Part shown: piece by piece, positions 30,755-42,261 of the stretch
Layout of the letters: each line of letters begins with the position of its first letter
How positions within the stretch are numbered: the stretch's first letter is position 1
NCBI RefSeq assembly: GCF_003144115.1
Contig: NW_020312023.1
Location: forward strand, 228,704-292,703
Direction: 5' to 3'
Length of the DNA stretch: 64,000 nt
Source: Tilletiopsis washingtonensis
Lineage: Eukaryota; Basidiomycota; Exobasidiomycetes; Entylomatales
Translations under genes and position numbers: made by a program
The notes under the pieces: model-generated
The model's input: the letters and a program-made list of their open reading frames with translations, nothing else
Database searches by the model: none
Told to the model about the DNA's origin: nothing

Positions 30755-33700
30755 ATGTCGCACTGGAGCGAGCAGTCGCACCTGCTCCTCTCCAACTCGT
30801 CGCTCGGCATTCCCATCTCCTCGCTGCTCTTCGACCCCTACTCCGATCTGCTCTTCTCCGGCACGTCGCTCGGCCAGCTCGGCGCGCACTACGGCCCGCA
30901 CCTGGCGCGCTACACCAGCTGCCTCGCACACGGCAGCCGTGCGCGCCCTGAGAGCGTGCGTGGCATCATCGCCGACGAGCGCCACGTCTTTACTGTGGGC
31001 GAGCGAGGCGTGCGCGCCGGCAACCGGAGGGGCGTGGCGAGGTGGGGCTGCAGCATCGCGTGAGTGGCCCGTGAGGAGAGGCAGGCAGCGCAGCGCCGAC
31101 GAGGCGGCAGGCCGGCTCGCCTGTGCCTGCTCTCGTGCGCTGGTTTGAGCGGCGCCGGCCCAGCTGGCCTGCGAGAGCTGTAGCCTCGCCTCGAAGGGCG
31201 CAGTCGGCCGCCTGTCCAGCTCGTGCGCCGTGCTCAAGCGCCCGCCTCTCGCAGCTCGTCACACCCGACGCTCTCGCTCTCGTCCATCTCCTTCTCGCCC
31301 CTCTCGTCGTCGTCCGACATCATCGCATGCGGCTCGAACGCAGCACAGGGGCCGCAAGGCCAGGGCGCACGGGAGGAGGACAGCGTCATCGTGCTGAACG
31401 CCAGCGTCGGCGGCGTGGTCAGGAAGGTGAGTGTCGCGGGCTGGCGCGGAACAGATGCTAGATGGCGAGCAGCTTCCACGAGTACAGTGCGGCTCCAGGG
31501 CAAGCTGACACGCTGGCCCGCAGGCATCGTCGGACGCGCCTCTGCTCCACGTGCGGCGCACCTCGCGGCTAGTTGCCTGCGGCACGACGACGGGCCACAT
31601 CCAGCTGCGCGATCCACGCTCGCTCAACGTCGAGCACCGTCTGCATGCGCATCCGGGCGGCCTCATAGATCTGCAGGGCGATGGGAATCTCTTGTGGAGC
31701 GCTGGCTGGACTGTGCGGTGAGTTGTGCTCGCGAGACTCTGCCGGAGCTCGCACTGAACGGCATCTGCAGCCTGGGACATCCTGTGCCCGAGCCGCACGT
31801 CAAGGTGCACGACGTGCGCAACATGCGCGCTCTCGTGCCCATTCCCTTTTCGGCGCCTGGCGGTCCTGCGCTGCTGGCGATCCATCCCAAGCTCAGCACG
31901 ACAGTCGTCGTCGCCTCGCCCGGCGGCCAGTTCCAGATCGTCGACGTGAACAACCCTGGCGAAGGGCAGTTCTGCCAGGTCAACACGTCGAGCTATCTCA
32001 CGTCGCTGGCCTTCTCGCCGTCGGCCGACTACATCGCGTTCGGCGAGGCCGACGGCTCGGTGCGACTGTGGTCGTCCGCGCCCGACGCTGCCAACTCGGG
32101 CTTGCGCTTCACTCCGTTCCATGCCAGCGCGCCAGAGGCACCTGACGTGCCCGAGCTGCCTGCGCCGGTGAACTGGAGCACAGACACGTGCGTATGCTCG
32201 TCCGACCGGCGTGTGTACATCGCTGACGCACGCACTGCAGCCCGTTGTCCAGCATCGGCATGCCCTACTTCTCCTCGCCGCTGCTCTCTTCCATTCCATA
32301 CGAGCACTACTGCTCCGACGCCTCGCCTCTGTTCAATCCGCCGCGTAAGATCGACCCGACGGTGCTCTCCTCGATGCGCACCGTCGAAGGCGTCTCTTAC
32401 GCGCCGCTGCCGCGGCATCTTCGCGGCAAGCGTGGCCTCATTCGTGGAGCAGGTCCTGGCGGCGCCAGCGCCGGCAACGCGATGAAGGCCGCTGGTCTCT
32501 CTGGCTCTCGTGCGCCCGAGGAGCGGAGGCGTATTGGCGTGCCGATGTTCCGCAGTGAGAAGGAGAAGGAGGCCATGAAGCGCGGCACGAACGGCATCGA
32601 GGATGACGCGACGGAGGCGCCGCTCAGCCCGGGAGAGGCAAGGGATCAGGCGATGCCGGGCTACTACGGCGTCAAGACGATCCAGTACAGCCGCTTCGGC
32701 ATCGAGGACTTTGACTTTGGGTGAGTGTCGAGGAGAGACGTCGGCAAGCACGCCGATCTGACGCTTCATGCCGCTCTCAGCTTCTACAGTGCGTCGTCAC
32801 GGAGCCCACGTCACGCAGAAGCACAGCTGATCGTCTCTCTTCTCCAGATAAGACGCCATACTCAGGCCTCGAGACGCACATCCAGAACTCGTACGCCAAT
32901 GCACATCTGCAGGCGCTCTACTACCTCGGGCCGCTGCGGCGCATCGCCAAGGCGCACATCCTCGACGGCGCACCCGGCTGCTCGCGCGAGAACTGCCTGC
33001 TCTGCGAGGCCGGCTTCCTCTTCCGCATGCTCGAGACGGCAAAGGGCGCCAACTGCCAGGCCACCAACTTCCTCAAGGCGCTCGGCACGTCAGAGCGTGG
33101 TGAGTGCGCAGAGGGCCTGCAGCTGGAATCGTGCTGACGCGGCATGCATCTCTAGCCGCCTCGCTGGGCCTGATGGACAAGGAGGACTCGCCGAGCGCGG
33201 ACACGGCGTACAGCAACCTGATCCAGACGTTCAACCGCTTCGTCCTCGACACGATCAGCCTCGAGGCCATCCTGCCGTCGGCAGCTGCGAGCTCGCGAGG
33301 CGGACAGAGCAACGTGCTCAGTCCAGCGCAGGGCCCTATCTCCAAGCTGTTCGGCCACTCGGTGCGCACACGCACGACGTGCTCGTCCTGCGGAGTCGCC
33401 GCAGATCGCGAGAGCAACTCGCACGTCGTCGACTTGATATACCCGCGCAAGGTAAGACGTGGCGATGGCTTGCCGTTGCGCAGACACTGACTGCCTCTTT
33501 GCAGGCCTTGTCGAACGAGCCGCCGCCGCCGTCGGACTTTGCTTCCATCCTGCGAGCCTCGCTGGTGCGCGAGACCGTGACGAAGTCCCACTGTCGCACG
33601 TGCGGCACGCCGGCGGCGCTGATGCGTAGTCGGCGAGAGCTGCCGCAGCGGCCGCAGCTGCCGCAGGCGCTCAGCATCAATGCGTCGGTGCACACTGCCG

Positions 33701-35313
33701 AGCACCTCGGCTTCTGGCTCGACGGCGTTGGTCCTGGCGCGTCGGCATCGGCCACGGCTGCCTCCGGCGGCAAGCTGCGGCGAACATTCTTGCCGCCGAT
33801 GCTGGCGCTCGACGTCAACGGCGAAGACGTGCGGGCACGAGGCATCTGGGACAACGAGGAGCGCGCATCCTTTCCGGACGCGGCTATCTACGCGCTCCGC
33901 TCCATGGTCGTGCAGATTCAAGCAGACAAGGAGGCGCCGCATCTCTGCACGATCGTGCGCGTGCCGGAAGAGCCGTCGGAGGGCGAGGACAACGGAGGCA
34001 GCGCAGAACGCAAGTGGTACCTCTTCAACGACTTCCTCGTCCGGCCGCTACCCGAGCATGAGGCGCTTGGCATGCCTGGCGTGTGGAAGGTGAGCCGAGC
34101 TGCTGGCCTCGTCTCTGACTCTGCGCTGACCCTTGGCTTCAGATCCCCGCCGTGCTCTTCTTCGAGCGCATCGACTGCGAGGTCCTCGACCTGAGCCACC
34201 TGACTGCCGAGCCGGACACGAGCATCCTATGTCAGGACATCTCGATCGCCAGGTGTGTCCTCATGTGTCTGTCGCCGTCCGAGGCGATGCTCATCTGCCT
34301 CTCACAGAAGCCGAGATCCTGCGCGCGTCCGGCACACACCTCTCGATGCGAGCGAGCTGCCGAAGCCAGGCACACTGGTGGCCATTGATGCCGAGTTTGT
34401 GGCCTTGAGTATGGTCAGTCTGTGCCGTGCCCGACGTCGCGACAGCTTGCTGATCTGTTCGCCCTGCGCAGGAGGAGCTGGAAGTGCGGTCAGACGGCAC
34501 GCGCTCCGTCATCCGCCCGAGCCGCCTCACGCTGGCGCGTGTGTCAGTGCTGCGCGGCGAGGGTCCAGACGAGGGCAAGCCGTTCATCGACGAGCACATC
34601 CACACGCGCGAGCCCGTCGTCGACTATCTCACGCAATTCTCCGGCATCTTGCGTGAGTCGCGGAGCTCTCACAGCGAGGACACCAGCTGACGCACGCATC
34701 GCAGAGGGCGACCTTGATCCCGCCACGTCGAAGCACACGCTCGTGCCGCTCAAGGTGGCGTACAAGAAGCTGCGCCTGCTCGTCGACATGGGCTGCATCT
34801 TCATCGGGCACGGGCTGAAGAAGGACTTCCGCATCATCAGTGCGTGGTGCCGGTCGCTCGAAGCATTCTGCGAAGCTGACACCTCTGTGCGTCATCTTCA
34901 GACATCCACGTGCCCGAGGCGCAGGTCATCGACACCGTCGACCTGTACCACAGCGCCAGCCATCCGCGCAAGCTCTCGCTGCGCTTCCTCAGCTGGTTCC
35001 TGCTCAAGCAGGACATCCAGTCGGGCACCAGTGCGTTCGAGGGGCACGACTCGATCGAGGATGCATACGCTGCGCTGCGGCTGTACCGCATGTACGAGTC
35101 GTTCGAGAAGGACGGCCGGCTTGCCGACGTCATGGAGGACCTGTACGACGAGGGACGCAGGGTAGTGAGTCCCGCTCGCGTGCCTCTTCGCCTAGCTCGA
35201 AGCTGACGCGGGCTGCACAGAACTGGAAGCCGCCATCCTCGGCCGCACCCACGGCAATGGACGCAGAGGCAGCTGCACTCGCATCGCAAGGCGCATGGCC
35301 GTCATTGACATGA
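30755..35313 (+). CDS. PAN2: PAN2, catalytic subunit of the PAN2-PAN3 poly(A) nuclease
   Basis: Fifteen exons: 30755..31059, 31255..31426, 31524..31717, 31771..32187, 32241..32720, 32781..32788, 32848..33099, 33156..33451, 33505..34089, 34143..34252, 34308..34413, 34472..34652, 34705..34839, 34902..35164, 35221..35313; 1198 aa. Order: N-terminal WD40 propeller, linker with [12 protein letters not shown], pseudo-ubiquitin-hydrolase domain starting [18 protein letters not shown] with zinc-type CSSCG/CRTCG pairs and no protease Cys, then a DEDD exonuclease: [19 protein letters not shown] and [15 protein letters not shown] supply the acidic residues. PAN2 trims poly(A) tails with PAN3 in the cytoplasm. 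Exon 6 is an 8-nt microexon. Every join keeps phase. Convergent with the RGG protein gene, 86 bp apart. Confidence 0.94.
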
Positions 35314-35399
35314 GATCTCACTGTCGCATTGAGAGAGAGAGAGAAACGCCCACGGCGCTGCTGCTGCTCGCCCGGCGCCTTTTGCGTGTGTCGAGACGA

Positions 35400-36539
35400 C
35401 TACTTGCCCAGCGCCGGGAACTCCGTCTTGCTGGCGAGCTGCACGGGCACCTGAGGCGGCGCCGCTCCTCGGCCTCGTCCTCGGCCGCCTCTGTCTGCTC
35501 CACGCCCTCGGCCATCGCCTCTGCCGCGACCGCTGCCACGCGCGCCCGAGCCGTAGCCCTCGCTGCTCTCGGCATGCGCGTACGCCTTGTAGTTGGTCTT
35601 CCACAGCTCGTCGGCCTTCTCGGCGTCCCAGTCGCGCCGTCCGGAGCGCTCGAGCTTGCGTGCTGCATTCGCCTCTCGCTCCGAGGTAATGGCAGCCTGC
35701 AGCAGAAGGGGGCTGTGATCAGCGGCCGAGTCGGCTCTCTCGCAAGCAGTGCTCGGGCCACTCACCAGCTTTGCTCGATCTCTCTCCTCCTTCTCTCGCG
35801 CATTCTTCCTCTCCTCTTCCTCGCGCGCCTTCTTTTCACGCTTGGCTTCCTCCTCCCTGGCGCGCTCCTGCTGACGCCGCTCGTCCTCCTTCTTCGTGCG
35901 CTCGCTGTAGGCGCGCGTGTCCTCGTCGACGGCCTCGCGGCGCCGCATGATCTGCTCGTTGGCCAGCCGAGCACGTGCCATCTTTGCCTCGAGCTCTTCG
36001 GGCGACAGACGGGTGTGCGCAGGCCCACCGGTCGTGTGGCGTGTGCGGTTCAGGTATGCTGCACAGCAGAGTCAGCGACGTGGGGGAGAGCGTGCGGCGT
36101 GCCACTCACATGGCTGCTTCGGCCGCTCAGCGCTGACGGGCACAAGCGCTGCGGCATTGCCGTCAGCAGGAGCTGCAGCTGGCTCTGCGGCAGCGCTCTG
36201 TGCAGGTGTGACGTTGCTGCTTTGCAAAGTGCTCGGCCCAGCAGCGCCTTGCTGCTTGCGCATGGCTCGCGGCGCTGTCGGCACCTTGCCGCCGCGTGAG
36301 GGCTGCTTTGGCGAGGCCGCTGCAGAGACCGTGACATCTGCCGGCGCAGGAGACGTGGCTGGCGAGCCTTGCGATGCAGCTGCTGCTGGCGGCGACTGCG
36401 GTGCCTGCGAGCTGGACGTGGCTGGCGCGGCTGGCGGCGAGCTGGACTTGGCCGGAGCAGCATCGGACGGCGCTACAGCGGCGACATCTGCAGCGCCGAG
36501 CTCGGACTCGGGCGCATGAGAAGAAGGCGATGCCGGCAT
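35400..36539 (-). CDS. Coiled-coil protein with RGG-type C-terminus
   Basis: Three exons, complement(35400..35696, 35766..36058, 36110..36539), 339 aa. Residues 1-140 are Ala/Pro/Ser-rich. About 144-240 begins YLNRTRHTTGGPAHTRL and LSPEELEAKMARARLANEQ, then a long charged coiled coil of Glu/Arg/Lys. Exon 3 has RDWDAEKADELW, a GRGRGDGRGRG-type RGG tract and a final TEFPALGK. I recall similar fungal proteins but cannot name a characterised family; RGG plus FPAL suggests RNA or ribosome binding (inference). The start is the first ATG in frame; the preceding frame has no ATG. Confidence 0.7.
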
Positions 36540-36835
36540 GCCGAGCAGTGCTTCTGTGCAGCGGCTGCGGTGCAGGGCGAGGGGTGGAGGTGGTGGGAAG
36601 CGCACGTGCAGGTGGATCGGCGAATTGGCCTTGGTCCACCTCAATCTCCGGCGCCGCCGAGCCGCGACGCTAGCGCTAGCGCCGCGCCGCCGCCGCCGTC
36701 AGGCACCGCTCCGCCGCACGAGCCGCCGGCACCTGAGCGGCCGCCGCCTTGAGCTTGCGTCAAGATGCCGCGGCCGCGAGCTCAAAAGGCCGGGCTCGCC
36801 GGCGTGTCGTGTGCATCCGCCCATCACACCGCAAC

Positions 36836-39106
36836 ATGAGACTGTCAGGCATCTCGCAGCTGGCCGCAGCAGCCGTGGCGCTGCTCGGCCCCGCTGCGGC
36901 CTGCCCCGGCGTCGACCACGGCGCCCCGGCGCGGCGCAGCGACCGCATGGCGACGCAGCCCAGCGGCGGCGCCAGTCTGCTGCGCCCGCTGCGCTGGGGC
37001 GACGTGCAGATCCTCGCCACGACGGACATCCACGGCTGGTATCAGGGCCACCTCAAGGCCTCGCAGCCCGAGCCCAACTACTCGGGCGACTGGGGCGACT
37101 TTGCCTCGTTCGTCCAGCACATGTGCGCCCAGGCCGACCGCCGCGGCGTCGATCTGCTGCTCGTCGACTCGGGCGACTTGCACGACGGCGCGGGCCTCAG
37201 CGATGGCTTTCCGGCGGGCCAGGGCCCAGACGGGCACGTCTCGAACCAGTTCCACAGCATGGTTCGCTACGACGCACTCTCGCCGGGCAACCACGAGCTC
37301 TACGTCTACGCCAACGCGCTCGACACGTTCCAGAACTTCCGTCCGCAGCAGCACGGCCGCTACCTCAGCAGCAACGTCAACATCACCTACGCGCCGCACG
37401 GTACGGGTGCCAACGTCACCGAGCCGATGGGCGAGCGCTTCGTCAAGTTCCGCACCAAGCACGGGCGCCGCGTCACGTCGCTCGGCGTGCTCTTCAACTT
37501 CACTGGCGCAGCTGCGGGTCTGACTGTGCAGGATCCGGCACGCATGGTGCAGGAGCAGTGGTTCGGCGAGGCGATCCAGGAGCGGCCCGACTTCTTCCTG
37601 CTCGTCGGCCACATGCCCGTGCGCAAGGACCAGTGGCCCACGGTGCTGGCGCCGATCCGCAAGCTGCATCCCGACACGCCCATCTTCATCGCTGGCGGCC
37701 ACACGCACATTCGCGACACGGTCGTCTATGACCAGGCTGCGGTCGGCATCGAGAGCGGCAGGTACCTCGAGACCATCGGCTGGCTGGCTGCCAATCTGAC
37801 GCGAGGCGACAATGGCGTAGCGCCAAAGACGACCTTCTCGCGCTCGTACATCGACGCCAACCGTCGCAACTACGCTTTTCACGCAGGCCTGTCGGAGCAG
37901 CGTCTCGACACGCCTCTTGGCCGCCACATCACGACGGCGATGGGTCGCGTCGCAAAGGACTGGAACCTGACTCAAGGTGAGGCATGACAGGTGAATTGGT
38001 AGAGCGCCGCTGACTCATGTCGCTTGCAGTGTACGGCACCGCTCCACAAGTCAGTGCCAGACGGCAGTACGAACTCTGGCTTGCGCTGACAGTACTTTGT
38101 GCCAGGACTACTACCTCGACCGCACCTCACCAGACAGTCCGAGTAGCCTTCTGCGCCTCCTGAGCCAGCAGGTGCTTCCGACGGTCATCTCGTCGAGCAA
38201 CCCTGAGCGAAAGGGCGTGCCGAACCTCGTGCTTGCAAACTCGGGCAGCCAGCGATTCGATGTGTATGCCGGTCCTTTTTCGCACGACGACCAGGTGAGC
38301 CGGCGCGTCGTTCGACCGTGCTTGGCCGGCGCCTCACCACAGCGCCGCACAGTACATCGTGTCGCCCTTCATCGACGCCTTCCTCTTCCTGCGCGACGTG
38401 CCGTACAAGTACGCCTCTCAGCTCATCGGCAAGCTGAACGGCGACGCAACGGCGCAAGCCAACTCGCGCCGCAGCGGCGAGTCGGGCTCTTCTTCTGCGG
38501 CGGCCCGCTCCGCCTATGCGCGTGGCGAAGTCGACTACATCTTCAATGACTGGCGCCGAGAGCAGTACGAGCGAGCACAGGCTGATCTCGAGGCACTTGA
38601 CCGACGTGCCGATGAGCAGCGAACGCTGGGCTACAGCACCAAGGACGATATGGGCACGGACGGCGACGACACGGAGGTGAGTGGGCCCTCAAATCAGCGG
38701 AGGCTTAGCCAGCAGCAGCTCATCCTCTCTCGCCACTGCAGCACGTCGCACTGCCCTACGCTCGCCAGCCTGACTACGTCGCCTCGCCGCTGACGGGCAA
38801 CAGCACGGCGGCACAGCCTGACAGTACGTGCTTCGCAGTGTGCTGAAGTTGCTCGAGCTGACAGCCTGCCGCAGCGCTCGTCGATGTCATCTTCGGTGAG
38901 TTGCGCCTGCGAGCCTGCGCTCTGCCTCGAGCTTCAGTGACTGATGCCCGCCTCTCCCAGTCGACTTCATCCTCTCCTCGGTCGTGCGCTTGCTGAACGG
39001 CATGCAGAGCGAGCACGTCTACTCGAACGGCGACGCAAAAAACTACACTGCCCTCACGACGCAGGACCTCTATCCGCAATATGCCCGCGCCGCATGGGAG
39101 CAGTAG
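36836..39106 (+). CDS. Secreted/vacuolar metallophosphoesterase, YHR202W / 5'-nucleotidase-like
   Basis: Seven exons: 36836..37976, 38030..38049, 38106..38294, 38353..38676, 38742..38823, 38875..38895, 38961..39106; 640 aa. A signal peptide (hydrophobic AAAAVALLGPAAAC) precedes a calcineurin-like phosphoesterase with the metal motifs TTDIHGW, DSGDLHDG, GNHE, GHMP and GGHTHIRD in order. Several N-x-S/T sites fit secretion. The C-terminal part (FVDFILSSVVRLLNG) is that of the fungal YHR202W-like group, whose member in budding yeast is vacuolar and of unproven substrate. Exons 2 (20 nt) and 6 (21 nt) are very short. It ends 46 bp from the convergent MATE gene and shares a 296-bp divergent promoter with the RGG gene. 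Confidence 0.86.
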
Positions 39107-39152
39107 CAAGACGGAAGGACGGACGGAGGATTGCTGGAATAATGTAAATGCT

Positions 39153-42005
39153 TCATGCCGCTCCTGTCTCTGTCCGTGTCCGAGCTGCCTCGCCGACTGG
39201 CCCGAGAAGTGGCGCTTGCTCGCCGCTGAGACGCGCTGCCTTGTCCACTTCTGCGTCCCAATTCGTTCGACTGATCAGCGCCAAGGACATCGCCGCTCCG
39301 AACGCGAGCGCGATTGTGAGGCCCGTCCAGAGACCGTGCAGGCCGGCTTGCATCGGGCCGAACGTCAAGAAGAGGCCTATTGGGATGCCAATGACGCTGG
39401 AGTGAGGCAGCCATGTCAGCAAGCTGCGCAGGAGGAAAGAGGAGGGGAGCAGAGCGGAGAGGAGAGGCGCGGAAGCGGCGTGGCGCGTCACGTGCATGGA
39501 AAGCCACATTCCTCGGGCCGCCGAGATAGTCCGAGCGAGGCGCGCTACCCTGTCAACACTTGACCATCATCTCGCTCCTCTCTCGCAGCGTCTCCACTCC
39601 CACTTCCGCACCCTCATTCAGCATGAAGTTCTCCTTCGCCCTCTTCGCCGCCGCTGCTGCCTTCGTCGGCTCGGCTGTCGCGCTCGACGCGCAGCCCACC
39701 GCTGCGCCCGTCGCCAGGCGCCAGCAGACGACGCCCGACGCCTCGCAGATCGCGCAGCTCCTGTCGGGCCAGGACGTGTCGCAGGTGCTCGCACAGGCGT
39801 CGAGCGCGCTGCAGAACCCGGCCATTGCCTCGTATCTCGGCGCCAACCCCGGCCTCGTCTCGTCTGTGATTGCGGCGCAGGAGCCGGCGCTCGTGAGCGC
39901 CGTTGGTACTGCCTCCGCCCAGGTGAGAGCCGTCGTGGGGATCGCCTTCGGCCAGGTCTGACCCTCCGCCCAGGCCATCATCTCGCAGGCCACGGCGGCG
40001 CTCAGCTCGGCGGCGCAGAACGCCACCTCGACGACGACGACGCGTCGGCCGAACGGCGCCATGGGCCTCTCGGCCAACGCTGCCGGCGCTGGCCTCGCCG
40101 TCGGAGCCGCCGTGCTCGCCGTCGCCGCGCTCTAGAGCAGCTCGTGCATGTCACCGTGCGTCTCTGCGCGCCTTTCTCCGGAGCTCCACGTGTCGCGCAG
40201 TGCAATGATACCCCTGCTACGACCGAGAGCCACAGACGCGTACCGCGAGGAGAGGAGAGGGAGAAGAGAAGGGACTCACTAGTATGCGATCATGTTCAGC
40301 GCAGCCGATGCGCTCTGGCGCCCCGTGCCGCGCAGCACACCGCCGGCAACGCCGCAGATGGCATCTGCGACCTGCGCCCGAAGCGTCAGCAGAGCACAGC
40401 GAGACGCACGCGATTCGCACGCACCTGGAAGAGCGCGAGCAGCGGCAGAATGTCCCGCACGAGCGCGACGGTGCGCTCGTCGCTCGTGAAGAACGAGCCC
40501 CACGTGTCGCGCAGGGCGATGAACACGAGCGAGTTGAAGAGGCCAGCGAGGACCGAGAGCCAGAGACTCGTCTCGGCTGCTCGCTTCGCGTCGTGCGGCA
40601 GTGAGGCGCCGAGCAGGTTGCCGATGCGCACAGCAGCGGCTGAAGCGAAGGTCAGCGCACGTGGGAAAATGCTGCATGTCAAGCTGCTCACCGGTGCTGA
40701 GGGCATATGCCAGCTGATAAGAAATATTGCTAGAGGTGAGTAGGATCTGCAGAGGCGTCAGCGAGCGTCTTCTGCTTCAGCATGCTGTGCTCACCGACTG
40801 CGCTGCCAAGGCAAAGGTGCCGAGGCGGCTCGTCAGAAGCGCGACGATCTGCGCTCGGATGCTGCGATGAGCAGAGACGCATGAGATCTGCGAGGCTGAG
40901 CTACTCACTTCCCAGGACCACCACTCTAAGCCGACGCTGATGCTGGAAGCCGCACCGATGCGAGCCAGCGGGCCCAGGTCGCGGAACGCAGCAGCGCTCC
41001 AGCCGCTCCACTCGACGCGGCTGAAGAAGCAGATCTGCAGCGCGCCGAGCAGCAGCGAGGCCCAGAGAAATGCGACGATGGCGATGGGCGCGCCGATGAA
41101 GCCGATGCGCGGCACGAGGATGATCTGCAGCGCAATGTTGAGCGGCGTCGTGACGAGCAGCACGAGCGTCGGTGCGAAGAAGAAGCCCTCGGCCTGCAGG
41201 TAGCGCCGTGCAATTTCGAAGCCGGCGTAAGCTGGCAGGCCGAGACTGAGTATTTGCAGGTACCGCCCCGCCAGTGCGCTGACCTCTGCGTCTTGGCCAA
41301 GCAGCAGCAGCAGCCGCTCCGTATTCAGCCAGACGGCGAGCACAGGCAGCAGCAGCACGCCGATGAGAAGCATCATGCGCTGCGCCCAGATGCCCATCGT
41401 GCGCGGATTCGACGAGTAGACGGGCGGCAGCACCGTGTCGAGTGCGCCGACGAAGCCGGCCAGCATCGCGAAGCCCGACACGTTGGCCGTCATGTTGCTC
41501 AGCGCCGCCGCGGCGAGCTCGGTGGTGCCGAGATGGCCGATCGAGACGATGCCGGCGGCGTTGTTGGACATCTCGAGCAGGTGCGTGCCCCAGATCGGCA
41601 GCGTCGAGCGCAGAATCAGCGCGGCCTCGAGCCGCCACGGATGTGAGCGCCCTTCGTGCGAGAGCGACGAGATGGGCTGTGCGGCGCCAGTCAGATCGGG
41701 CATGCCCGCTGTCCGGCCGTCTCTCCACTCACGGCAGCCTCGAGCGTCGGCTCTGCCCAGCGTGCGATGCGGTCCCACGCACTGCCCTGCTCTGCCCGTG
41801 GCGCCGCCTCATCGGCCTCGTCGCCCTCCTCTGCGTCGCCTTCGGACAGCGCATCCTCCTCGCGCCTGCGCCGTGCCCACGTGCGCACGTCGCCGGGCGC
41901 GGCGCTGTAGGCGGTGCTCGTGCTGGCCGACGAGGCGGCAGAGAGGCGCCGCTCGCGGTCGTGTGCGGAAACTGCACCGCGGGGCTGGAAGGGCGCGGAG
42001 GACAT
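39153..42005 (-). CDS. MATE family transporter
   Basis: Seven exons, complement(39153..39396, 40280..40371, 40425..40639, 40692..40746, 40795..40848, 40909..41676, 41733..42005), 566 aa. Residues 1-91 are an acidic cytosolic N-terminus (MSSAPFQPRG). Twelve hydrophobic segments follow, with MATE landmarks: IVSIGHLGTTELAAAALSNM, GALDTVLPP, QAEGFFFAPT, AVRIGNLLGASLP and AYYVIGIPIGLFLTF across the last junction. MATE proteins export cationic organic compounds by H+ or Na+ exchange. Intron 6 (39397-40279) is 883 nt, about fifteen times the usual size, because an entire gene on the opposite strand lies inside it. Divergent from FMT1. Confidence 0.9.
39623..40135 (+). CDS. Small GPI-anchored secreted protein, nested antisense in the MATE intron
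   Basis: Two exons, 39623..39922 and 39974..40135, 153 aa. A clear signal peptide (MKFSFALFAAAAAFVGSAVA), a possible KR-type cleavage region (VARRQ), an Ala/Gln/Ser-rich middle with two repeats around SAQ, a Thr run, and a terminal hydrophobic tail (AGAGLAVGAAVLAVAAL) preceded by small residues make it a GPI-anchor candidate. No enzyme domain is present. The leader is C/T-rich. The 51-nt intron is bordered by two identical CCTCCGCCCAG copies. It lies wholly within intron 6 of the MATE gene, on the opposite strand. Confidence 0.72.
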
Positions 42006-42261
42006 GGCCGCGGCGCGAGAGGAGGAGGATGTGGGAAGGAAAGCGGCGAGCCCGCCTGAGAGGCGCGCGCGCCGTGCCGGCGCGACGTCGCGCCGGCGGG
42101 TGGAGGCGCCGCTTGTCCTCGGAAGTCGGCCGCAAGCTCAAGGCGCGCCTCTCCGCACCGCCCACGGCGCATTCTGCCTCGTGCTTCCCGTCCACATCTA
42201 CCTCCAGCACCCTCCGCCTCACTCGCAGCTGGCACCTCGCTCACCTCACAACGGCCACTCC

